A stretch of 64,000 bases of DNA, taken from Micromonospora ureilytica (GTDB taxonomy: Bacteria; Actinomycetota; Actinomycetes; Mycobacteriales; Micromonosporaceae). Shown piece after piece: positions 43,206 through 50,290 of this stretch. The first letter of the stretch is position 1. Every line of letters begins with the position of its first letter. A model generated the notes under the pieces. The model searched no databases, had not been told where the DNA came from, and saw only the letters and a program-made list of their open reading frames with translations. A program made the translations under genes and the position numbers. Location of the stretch: contig NZ_JADOTX010000001.1 of the NCBI RefSeq assembly GCF_015751765.1, positions 1,302,001 through 1,366,000 on the forward strand. Reading direction: 5' to 3'.

Positions 43206-44099
43206 GTGGACCTCAGCACCCTCGGCACCGAGACCCGCAACGACAAGACCAGCGACCTCGACCGGATGTCTCCCACCGAGTTGCTTCTCGCGATGAACGA
43301 CGAGGACCAGACAGTCGCCGCCGCCGTCCGCCGGGCCGTGCCGGACATCGCCGCCGCCGTCGACGTCATCGTGGCGTCGCTCCGCCAGGGCGGACGGCTG
43401 ATCTACCTGGGCGCCGGCACCAGCGGACGGATCGGCATGCTCGACGCCGTCGAGATCCCACCCACCTTCGGTACGACGCCCGACCGGGTCGTCGGTCTGC
43501 TCGCCGGCGGGGCACGAGCCTTCGGCGTCGCCGTCGAGGGCGCGGAGGACGACCCGACCCGCGCCGTCGCCGACCTCGACGAGGTCGGCCTGACCGCCCG
43601 CGACACGGTGGTCGGGCTCGCTGCCAGCGGCCGTACCCCGTACGTGGTCGGTGGGTTGGATCACGCCCGCGCGCGCGGCGCGGCGACCGTCTCCGTGGCC
43701 TGCAACACCAACGCGGTGACCAGTCGCCACGCCGACGTCGCCATCGAGGTGCCCACCGGCCCCGAGGTGCTCACCGGCTCCACCCGGCTCAAGGCCGGCA
43801 CCGCCGAGAAGCTGGTCTGCAACATGCTCTCCACCGCAGCGATGGCCCGGCTCGGCAAGGTCTACGGCAACCTGATGGTGGACATGAACGCCACAAACGA
43901 GAAGCTCGTCGACCGGGCGCGTCGGATCGTCGCCGAGGCCGCCGACACCGACCTCGACACGGCCGCGCGGGCTCTCGCGGCGGCCCACGGGCACGCCAAG
44001 ACGGCCATCGTGCTGCTCCTGGCGAACTGCACCGCCGAGGAGGCCGCGGCCCGGCTGCGCGCCGCCGCCGACGACGTCCGGGCGGCCGTCGCGGCCTGA
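43206..44099 (+). CDS. murQ: N-acetylmuramic acid 6-phosphate etherase
   Basis: MurQ splits MurNAc-6-phosphate into GlcNAc-6-phosphate and D-lactate in the cytoplasm. The 297-residue protein has the SIS-fold site GAGTSGRIGMLDAVEIPPTFG (with the catalytic Glu in AVEIPP), VEGAEDD, ASGRTPYV and GPEVLTGSTRLKAGTAEKL, all close to the well-studied E. coli enzyme. It starts with GTG at 43206 after AGAGGAA. It is divergent from the symporter-anmK-dehydrogenase operon and ends at a strong hairpin. Confidence 0.93.
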   Translation: MDLSTLGTETRNDKTSDLDRMSPTELLLAMNDEDQTVAAAVRRAVPDIAAAVDVIVASLRQGGRLIYLGAGTSGRIGMLDAVEIPPTFGTTPDRVVGLLAGGARAFGVAVEGAEDDPTRAVADLDEVGLTARDTVVGLAASGRTPYVVGGLDHARARGAATVSVACNTNAVTSRHADVAIEVPTGPEVLTGSTRLKAGTAEKLVCNMLSTAAMARLGKVYGNLMVDMNATNEKLVDRARRIVAEAADTDLDTAARALAAAHGHAKTAIVLLLANCTAEEAAARLRAAADDVRAAVAA

Positions 44100-44159
44100 C
44101 CCACCATGGCAGGCCTCGGCCGGGTGATCTTCCGCCTGGCGACGGTGCGACCAGATTGA

Positions 44160-44194
44160 CGAAGCGCCCCCTCCGTTGCGGACGGGGCGCTTCG
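44160..44194. terminator. strong hairpin terminator
   Basis: CGAAGCGCCCC pairs with GGGGCGCTTCG, and an inner TCCG/CGGA stem closes the loop, between murQ and the convergent small gene. Confidence 0.8.
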
Positions 44195-44199
44195 TGGTG

Positions 44200-44484
44200 T
44201 CAGTCGAGCTGTGTGTCCGGAACCGTTCGGTCCTCGTCCGCGTCGCCGTCGGGGGAGCTGGCCAGCTCGATCCGGGGGGACCGATCCGGCGGGAGGTGTG
44301 CGAAGTCGGCGATGACGACGACATCCACCTCTCCGTCGATCATCGTCTGCTCGACGGTCTCCCACGGTGCCCGCATGATTCCGGAGAATCGGTAGGAGTG
44401 TTCGCGAAGGTGGCTGAGGCACCTCGCGACGGCGGGCTCCGACGGCTCGATGTGGGCGGGAATCCAGATAACGGCGATTTCCAT
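44200..44484 (-). CDS. small hypothetical protein
   Basis: This 94-residue protein has an N-terminal alpha/beta region with two hydrophobic strands (MEIAVIWIP and EVDVVVIADFAHLPP) and an acidic tail. The pattern is faintly like the N-terminus of serine recombinases (a strand ending in ADxxxL), but it has no catalytic Ser motif, so I treat it as unknown. A good AGGAGAGG site stands before the ATG at 44484. Confidence 0.55.
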   Translation of the reverse strand: MEIAVIWIPAHIEPSEPAVARCLSHLREHSYRFSGIMRAPWETVEQTMIDGEVDVVVIADFAHLPPDRSPRIELASSPDGDADEDRTVPDTQLD

Positions 44485-44497
44485 GAACCTCTCCTGA

Positions 44498-45304
44498 TCA
44501 ACGTCGTGGACGCGAGTGGGTGATCAGGAGTTGTCGGGGCGGGGGAGGACCCCGCTCGACGGGACGGCTGGTCGCGCGCATGTCGACGGCGGTGACGGTG
44601 AGCCCTGGCCGCAGCAACGTGGTGGGCGGCGAAACTTCGGCTGTTGACGTCTGTGGATCAGCTCCGCCGGCGTTGGTTCCCACGGGTGCCGACGCGAGTG
44701 CCAGCACGAACGCTGGTGGCCCCGGCGCGGGACGGGCGGGCGGGTTGGGCCGCTGTCCGGTGACGGCGGTCATTGTCGCCCGCGCCTGCTCCGACGCCCG
44801 GCTGCCGGACGTGCCGTGGGCGCCGCTCCGGGACACCGTCGCCGACACGGGCGTCGACGGTGCCAGCGATGGCCGCGAGGTGAGCCGCACGTCCGGGGAT
44901 GCCGAGGCGGATGGTGCCGGTGTGGCCTGCGGCGACGACGACGGGGTACCGGCCGGCCGACTTGTCCGGGCGGTGGTGGGCTCGGCCGACGGCGTCGGCA
45001 GCGGGACTGCCGACGGCAGGGGGTCCGTCGACGGTAGGGGCAGCGGGTCCGCCGACGGCAGTGGCACGGGCAGGGAGACGACCGAGGTCGGCAGGGGCAG
45101 GGGGACGCTCAGCTGCACCTCGACCACGTCGGCCACCGACACCTTGATGCCCTCCGGCGAGGTGGCGACCTCCACCAGCGGGAGACGCGACGGCGACGGG
45201 GTGTCGGCGTGGGCGGGGTTGGCGCCCAGAGCCGCGCCGAGGGCCACCGCGCCGAGGGCCACCGCGCCGAGCGCCACCGGGGGGAGGCTGTGCCTCAGCC
45301 GCAT
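44498..45304 (-). CDS. secreted Pro/Ser/Thr-rich low-complexity protein
   Basis: This 268-residue protein has a signal peptide with a repeated VALGA unit, cleaved near AHADT (about residue 34), then a Pro/Ser/Thr-rich region with repeats such as LPLPSTDPLPSAVPLPTPS. It has no recognisable fold and no ribosome site that I can see. It lies 13 bases upstream of the 94-residue gene on the same strand. The gene could be a wall-associated spacer protein or partly non-coding. Confidence 0.5.
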   Translation of the reverse strand: MRLRHSLPPVALGAVALGAVALGAALGANPAHADTPSPSRLPLVEVATSPEGIKVSVADVVEVQLSVPLPLPTSVVSLPVPLPSADPLPLPSTDPLPSAVPLPTPSAEPTTARTSRPAGTPSSSPQATPAPSASASPDVRLTSRPSLAPSTPVSATVSRSGAHGTSGSRASEQARATMTAVTGQRPNPPARPAPGPPAFVLALASAPVGTNAGGADPQTSTAEVSPPTTLLRPGLTVTAVDMRATSRPVERGPPPPRQLLITHSRPRR

Positions 45305-45504
45305 CAGACGGAGGCCGCCGACAGCGCGGACGCCAGGCCTGCCCGGTCCGGCTCACCAGTACGGTGCCGCCGGCCGAGCTGTTGCCCCTCGCACCCTGCC
45401 GTTCCCTCCATGTGCGACTTCTTGCCCCGCGAAACCGCGGGCTACACCTTCTGTCGATGTCTCGGTTGAGCGATGTGGACCGACCAAAAGCGCGACTGGC
45501 CGGT

Positions 45505-45690
45505 CTACACCCGCGCGACGGCGGGTGTCAGCGGGGCGTCGAGCGGCAGGTCACGCATCCGGCGGATCGGCGTCGACAGGTAGATGATCGGGGACAGCAC
45601 GGTGAGCGCCCCGAAGATCAGCAGGGTGGTGCGGGCACCGAGCGGCCCGGCCAGGATCCCGGCAAGCAGGCCGCCGGCGTCGACCCGCCG
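45505..45690 (-). pseudogene. C-terminal remnant of an MFS transporter
   Basis: The reading frame here gives about 60 residues ending in ARTTLLIFGALTVLSP, IRRMRDLP, which is the usual end of a major-facilitator drug exporter (last membrane helix followed by a basic tail). No upstream membrane domain exists: the frame runs into the end of the AlkD-like gene. It looks like the leftover of a deletion. Confidence 0.6.
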
Positions 45691-45716
45691 AACGGGATGG
45701 ACCGAGAGCCCGCTGC

Positions 45717-46382
45717 CTATCCCGCTCGGCGCACCATTTCGCTGATCCAGGTGGGCGCGAACGGAGACGTGCAGCCGGGGGAGGTGGGGTAGTCCTTGAG
45801 CACCTCGAGGCGTTCGCCGATGTCGATCGCCCGTTCGCGGTGCTCGGCGTGCTCGATGCCGATCTGCGCCAGGCAGTGGTTCATCGCCCACTGCAGGCGA
45901 TCCGGCGCGTCCTTCATCTCGGCCTCGATCACCTCAAGCAGCCCCGGGAGGTCAAGACCCTCGGGCTTCTTCGTCACGCGTTCGGTGGTCAGCGCCCAGC
46001 CGGCACTCGCGACCACGGGATCCGGGTCGGCGAACCAGGCCAGCCGTAACTCTTCGGAGTGCGGGCTCTTCTTCACCACGTAGTTCACGAGCCAGTCGTG
46101 CACCTTCGGGGTGCGCGCCTCGCGCACCATGACGTCCAACTCGTCCCGCTCGAACGCCCTGGGACGGCAGATCAGGACTGCCAGCAGCCGCGCCGAGGCA
46201 TCGCCCGTCGACCAGAGCTGGCGCGCGAGGTCCTGCTGCGTCTTGAGCCGCTTGGCGAGCGCCCGAAGCGCACCGAGGTGCACACCATGATCGTCACCGT
46301 GTCGGGCGTTCACCTCCCGTGCCTTCGGGTCCTCCAGCGCGGCCAGTTCGGCCGTCACCTCGGCCAGCGTCGTCGTAGCCAT
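45717..46382 (-). CDS. AlkD-like DNA alkylation repair protein
   Basis: This 221-residue all-helical protein matches the AlkD/AlkC HEAT-like repeat family that removes positively charged alkyl bases from DNA. The pattern LARQLWSTGDASARLLAVLIC, followed by VHDWLVNYVVKKS, fits the family. I cannot confirm the catalytic Asp/Trp positions. The ATG at 46382 follows AGGAGGTTGCG. Confidence 0.75.
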   Translation of the reverse strand: MATTTLAEVTAELAALEDPKAREVNARHGDDHGVHLGALRALAKRLKTQQDLARQLWSTGDASARLLAVLICRPRAFERDELDVMVREARTPKVHDWLVNYVVKKSPHSEELRLAWFADPDPVVASAGWALTTERVTKKPEGLDLPGLLEVIEAEMKDAPDRLQWAMNHCLAQIGIEHAEHRERAIDIGERLEVLKDYPTSPGCTSPFAPTWISEMVRRAG

Positions 46383-46491
46383 CGCAACCTCCTGCTCATC
46401 GGGTCGGACGTTTCACACTCGCGTAACGGGTATCCAGGCGTACCAGTGCGACCGGCGGTGAACAGCTTCACGGAGTGAGGGGGCACCTGTC

Positions 46492-47205
46492 ATGCCTGAT
46501 CCACAGCCCACCATCGTGCTCGTGCACGGCGCGTTCGCCGAGTCGGCGAGCTGGAACGGTGTGCTTGAGCGGCTGGGCGCCGCGTACGACTCGGTGGCCG
46601 TCGCGAACCCGCTGCGGAGCCTCGCCGGCGACGCCGCGTACGTGCAGGACGTCGTCCGTGGGATCGGCGGTCCGGTCGTTCTCGTCGGCCACTCCTACGG
46701 CGGCATGGTGATCACGCAGGCCGCAGCCGGCGACACCTCGGTGCGGGCCCTCGTGTACGTGAACGCCTTCGCCCCGGACACGGGCGAGTCGGCGATGACG
46801 CTGTCCGCGAAGTTCCCCGGCAGCACCCTCGCCGACACGCTTGTGCAGTACCCGGTGTCGACCGGTGGGAACGAGGTGGCGATCGGCCAGAACCAGTACC
46901 ACGCGCAGTTCTGCGCGGACGTGTCTGGAAACCTGGCCGCGCTGATGGCCCGGACCCAGCGGCCGATCACCGAACAGGGTCTGGCGGACAAGCTCACCGG
47001 CGACCCCGCCTGGCGATCGCTGGCCAGTTGGTTCGTGTTCGGGGACGCTGACAAGAACATCCCTCCCGACGCGCACCGCTTCATGGCCGAGCGGGCCAAC
47101 CCCCGGGGGCAGCGCGAGCTCGTCGGCGGCTCGCACGCGATGGTGGTGGCCCGGCCGGGCGAGGTCGCCGAGACGATCATCGAGGCGGTCCGGGGCGTGA
47201 GCTGA
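46492..47205 (+). CDS. alpha/beta hydrolase
   Basis: This 237-residue cytoplasmic alpha/beta-hydrolase has the oxyanion HGAFAESASW, the nucleophile motif GHSYGG (Ser near 64), a likely acid Asp in FVFGDADKNI and a catalytic His in GGSHAMVVARP. These motifs resemble plant salicylate-esterase-like (MES/AbHYD) enzymes found in soil bacteria. The substrate is unknown. GAGGGGG lies about 8 bases before the ATG. Confidence 0.82.
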   Translation: MPDPQPTIVLVHGAFAESASWNGVLERLGAAYDSVAVANPLRSLAGDAAYVQDVVRGIGGPVVLVGHSYGGMVITQAAAGDTSVRALVYVNAFAPDTGESAMTLSAKFPGSTLADTLVQYPVSTGGNEVAIGQNQYHAQFCADVSGNLAALMARTQRPITEQGLADKLTGDPAWRSLASWFVFGDADKNIPPDAHRFMAERANPRGQRELVGGSHAMVVARPGEVAETIIEAVRGVS

Positions 47206-47226
47206 CGGTCCGGACGGACAGCTGGC

Positions 47227-47259
47227 GGTGGGCCGACGACGAGAGGTCGCCGGCCCACC
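47227..47259. terminator. hairpin terminator between convergent genes
   Basis: GGTGGGCCG at 47227-47235 pairs with CGGCCCACC at 47251-47259, with an inner GAC/GTC pairing, between the hydrolase and esterase genes. Confidence 0.65.
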
Positions 47260-47272
47260 CCTTGCCTGTTGC

Positions 47273-49153
47273 CTACCGAACCCGTAGCTGCTGGTGGACC
47301 GCTGCGGTGGGGGCGTGGACCCTGTCACCCGAGTAGGCGACGTGCACCGGGTACACCCCTGCGGACAGCCCGTTGGTCGGCAGCTTGACGACGGCAGCGC
47401 CACCACGGAGCGCAACCACCTGGGTGGCGCCCCCGAAGGTGACGGCGACCTCGCCGGCCACCTTCGGAGCCTTGCGGTGCGGAGATTGCGCCCGCACGTC
47501 GACGGTCAGCGTGAACGTGCCACCGCGGACGACCGAGGCGGGCGCGGCCTTCGCCTTCACCGCGACTCGTGCCGGGCCCGGAGGCGTCACTGTGACCTGA
47601 GCCGAGCGTGACCTGGTCGGATCGACCACCGACGCCGCCACGACGGTGAGCGACGACGCGGTCTCCGCGGCGGCGACCGAGAGCAGGCCGTCGGCGGAGA
47701 TGGTGGTCCCCGAAGAGGTCGCGCCCTGGACCGACCACGTCACCGCCGGGCTCACACCCTCGTTGGTCGTCACCTGAGCGCGGAACTGCCTGGTCCAGTT
47801 CCAGCCCTTCGTCAGGTTCACCGTCGCGGGCGTCACCGACACGGAGTCGACCCCCGACCACAGGTGGTCCCGGGCGAAGATCGTGAACAGCTGACCCGCC
47901 GTCATCCCGTCGTGCGCGCCGGGGACCTGGGTCGTCGCGGCCGCGTACCCCCGGGCCCGGAAGTTGTCAGCGATGGCGTTCTGGGCGTTGAGGTTGCCCT
48001 CGAAGACGCCATTGCCGAGGAAAACGGAGAGGTCGTCGTCCCCGACAGCGTTCGCGATGGTGTCGTAGTCCTGGGTGGTCAGGGACGGGTTGCCGGAGAA
48101 GTGCCCGTAGAACGCGAACGTGGTCGGGTAGTTCTTGATGACGACGCCGCCCGTCATGCCGCCGTACGAGAAGCCGGCGTAAGCGCGGCCCGCGCGCTCG
48201 GTCGAGACGTTGTAGCTGCGCTCGATGAGAGGAAGGATCGTCTGGACCAGGTTGTTGGCCGCGTTGGTCTGGTTGTAGGAGGCGAAGCCGAGGCTGGTGC
48301 CCGTGAAGTGGTTGCCCATGGTGACGACCACCGTGGGCTCGATCTCGCCCCTGGCCGTCATGTTGTCCAGGATGTTCGGGACGTTCGCGGGGATCATGAA
48401 GTCGGTCTCGTCGCCGAAGATGCCGTGGGCCAGATAGGCGACCTTGTACGGCTCCGCGCGGTTGGCGTCGTAGTTGGCCGGCAGGTAGACGCCGAGGTAG
48501 TGGCCGCTGTCGCCCAGGATCGTGGTGTACGGGACGTACCTGACGGTTCCCCGCTTCGCGCGGTCGGCCATCGGCAACTCGTAGTCCGCACGCGCCTTCA
48601 GCACCGGGTCGTTCTGCTTCTTGGCGTACGGCACGTGCACGGCATCGAGAACGTCGTTGTTCCTGACCCGGAACGAGGACTCGCCCGGGGGTCGAGGTTT
48701 CGTCGAGGCGGGATCCCAGATGCGCTTGTTCTCCCAGCCCTGGGTCGGGTCCCAGACTCTGTACCAGTAGCTGAGACCTCCGGCGTGCAGCGGGAGTGAG
48801 ACCGACCAGTTTCCCTTCGGGTCCCTGGTCATGTCCCGGAGGAACTCGGTGCCTCCGGCGTGGTAGCGCCCCGGCTGCCACTCTTCCGGCTGATAGCGCG
48901 TGGTGCCGGTGTCGACGTCGAGCAGGGTCAGGTCCCCGGCCAGGCGGACCTGGGTGGCGTGCGGATTGCGGTAGGTGAACGTGACTGTGTACCCGGTCGG
49001 TGAGTGGCGGTCCGCCTTGACGGTCGCGCCCTGCACGATCGGGGGCCTGCCGGCGGCGGCAGCCGGCGCGGGGACGACCCCCGCACCGAGCGCTGTGAAC
49101 GCGAGAATCGAGATCGCAAGCCGGAGCCTGCGTCTTCCGGTCGTTTCCCTCAT
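47273..49153 (-). CDS. secreted CE1-like esterase with CBM48-like and Ig-like domains
   Basis: This 626-residue exported protein has a signal peptide (to about residue 34), an N-terminal CBM48/early-set-like domain (about 50-160; VRLAGDLTL, SYWYRVWDP) and an alpha/beta-hydrolase domain of the feruloyl/acetyl-xylan esterase D-like type (about 190-430). The nucleophile is in AGFSYGGMTGG and the His in PGAHDGMT. Two beta-sandwich domains (Big2-like, then an Ig-like with GVYPVHVAYSGD) end the protein. AAGGAG stands before the ATG at 49153. It probably deacylates plant polysaccharide, which suits the hemicellulase genes in the window. Confidence 0.8.
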   Translation of the reverse strand: MRETTGRRRLRLAISILAFTALGAGVVPAPAAAAGRPPIVQGATVKADRHSPTGYTVTFTYRNPHATQVRLAGDLTLLDVDTGTTRYQPEEWQPGRYHAGGTEFLRDMTRDPKGNWSVSLPLHAGGLSYWYRVWDPTQGWENKRIWDPASTKPRPPGESSFRVRNNDVLDAVHVPYAKKQNDPVLKARADYELPMADRAKRGTVRYVPYTTILGDSGHYLGVYLPANYDANRAEPYKVAYLAHGIFGDETDFMIPANVPNILDNMTARGEIEPTVVVTMGNHFTGTSLGFASYNQTNAANNLVQTILPLIERSYNVSTERAGRAYAGFSYGGMTGGVVIKNYPTTFAFYGHFSGNPSLTTQDYDTIANAVGDDDLSVFLGNGVFEGNLNAQNAIADNFRARGYAAATTQVPGAHDGMTAGQLFTIFARDHLWSGVDSVSVTPATVNLTKGWNWTRQFRAQVTTNEGVSPAVTWSVQGATSSGTTISADGLLSVAAAETASSLTVVAASVVDPTRSRSAQVTVTPPGPARVAVKAKAAPASVVRGGTFTLTVDVRAQSPHRKAPKVAGEVAVTFGGATQVVALRGGAAVVKLPTNGLSAGVYPVHVAYSGDRVHAPTAAVHQQLRVR

Positions 49154-49227
49154 GCGCGAAGACTCCTTAGTGGTGGTAGCTCGTCGCGGGTCTGGTTCGG
49201 TGCGGGGAGGTGAGGGCTTCGATGGCG

Positions 49228-49243
49228 GCTAAATCGAATTAGC
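49228..49243. promoter_or_regulatory. candidate operator before esterase gene
   Basis: GCTAAATCGAATTAGC has perfect 5-base arms and a TCGA core, a shape seen in LacI-type operators. It lies 75 bases upstream of the esterase start. Confidence 0.45.
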
Positions 49244-49380
49244 ATCGGGAGTGTGGCTGGCCACAGGTTTCGATGTCAAGGGTGTCCGGAGCCGAGGCCG
49301 GCAAACGCCGCGCTGGGTGTGCCACCCGCGGCCTGCGGGTTTTCCCAGCTGGCCGCCGCTCGGATGGCAAGGTGAGGGCC

Positions 49381-49773
49381 ATGGACAGGAAGCACGTCGA
49401 GGAGTGGCTCGCCACCTACGAGCGGCTCTGGCGGACCCCGGGCACTGACGCGCTGGTCACGCTCTTCACCGAGGACGCGAGCTACCAGCAGGGGCCGTAC
49501 TGGACGCCTGTCGTCGGCCTGCCGGCCATCGCCCGGATGTGGGAGAAGCAGCGCAAGGGTCCGGACGAGGTGTTCCAGCTGACCACGGAGATCGTCGCGG
49601 TCGAGGGCGACACCGCAGTGTCGCGCCAGGAGGTCCGCTACGGCGACCCGGTCGACCAGGAGTACCGCGACCTGTGGGTCATGCGCTTCGCCGACGACGG
49701 ACGGTGCCGGTCATTCGAGGAGTGGCCGTTCTGGCCGGGACAGCAGCCGGCCGATTCGCCCGACGGATCGTGA
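49381..49773 (+). CDS. SnoaL-like nuclear transport factor 2-fold protein
   Basis: This 130-residue protein has the cone-shaped NTF2/SnoaL fold pattern: an N-terminal helix (VEEWLATYERLWRTPGTDALVTLFTEDASYQQGPY) followed by beta-strands (TAVSRQEVRYGDP, YRDLWVMRFADDGRCRSFEEW). It could be an enzyme or a binding protein of unknown substrate. The ATG at 49381 follows AAGGTGAGGG. Confidence 0.7.
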   Translation: MDRKHVEEWLATYERLWRTPGTDALVTLFTEDASYQQGPYWTPVVGLPAIARMWEKQRKGPDEVFQLTTEIVAVEGDTAVSRQEVRYGDPVDQEYRDLWVMRFADDGRCRSFEEWPFWPGQQPADSPDGS

Positions 49774-49830
49774 CCCGAGGAACCCGCCGACGACCCCGCA
49801 TCGCTCCGGATGACCCACCAAGGAGAACCC

Positions 49831-50163
49831 ATGGCCGAGAAGAAGGAACCATCCAACGCGCAGAAGATGTTCGGCGACTTCGCGCCCACTCTCGTCGACT
49901 ACACCGACAACGTGTTGTTCGGGCAGATCTGGGAGCGCGCCGAGCTGGCGAAGCGGGACCGAAGCCTGGTCACCGTCGCCGCCCTGGTGAGCAGCGGCAA
50001 CACCGAACAGCTCGCCTTCCACCTCGCCTTCGCCAAGCGCAACGGCCTCACCGAGGCGGAGCTGATCGAGGTGATCACCCACCTGGCCTTCTACAGCGGC
50101 TGGCCCAGGGCGGTGTCCGCGATGACTGTGGCCAAGCAGGTCTTCGCCAACCAGGAGGACTGA
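49831..50163 (+). CDS. carboxymuconolactone decarboxylase family protein
   Basis: This 110-residue protein is a gamma-carboxymuconolactone-decarboxylase/AhpD-like family member: RDRSLVTVAALVSSGNTEQLAFHLAFAKRNGLTEAELIEVITHLAFYSGWPRA. It has no cysteine at all, so it cannot be an AhpD-type disulphide peroxidase and is more like the CMD branch. The AAGGAGAACCC site precedes the ATG. It is probably co-transcribed with the SnoaL-like gene. Confidence 0.8.
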   Translation: MAEKKEPSNAQKMFGDFAPTLVDYTDNVLFGQIWERAELAKRDRSLVTVAALVSSGNTEQLAFHLAFAKRNGLTEAELIEVITHLAFYSGWPRAVSAMTVAKQVFANQED

Positions 50164-50172
50164 CCCACCGGT

Positions 50173-50277
50173 GCACTGCCGAGCGAGCGGCGACGCCCCA
50201 GCCACCGGGGTAGGAGACCTGACCGACCGCCGTCGGACCTGTCGCTCTACCTACCGTCAGCTGGGGCGTCACAGTGC
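50173..50277. repeat. 105-base imperfect palindrome between convergent genes
   Basis: GCACTG/CAGTGC form the outer ends, GACGCCCCAGC (50192-50202) and GCTGGGGCGTC (50260-50270) a perfect 11-base inner stem, and CCGAC/GTCGG a further centre. It could fold into a large cruciform or act as a terminator for both genes. Confidence 0.5.
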
Positions 50278-50290
50278 CGACGTCGCCCCG

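Noticed and set aside
45231..45275. Short tandem repeats with a GCCACCGCGCCGAGG unit
   Set aside because: They encode the repeated VALGA unit of a signal peptide and are not a separate element.
44520..45587. Plus-strand frame of 355 codons opposite the Pro/Ser-rich gene
   Set aside because: The minus strand offers a signal peptide and sensible repeats; the plus-strand translation is Gly/Ser/Asp-rich with no start signal.
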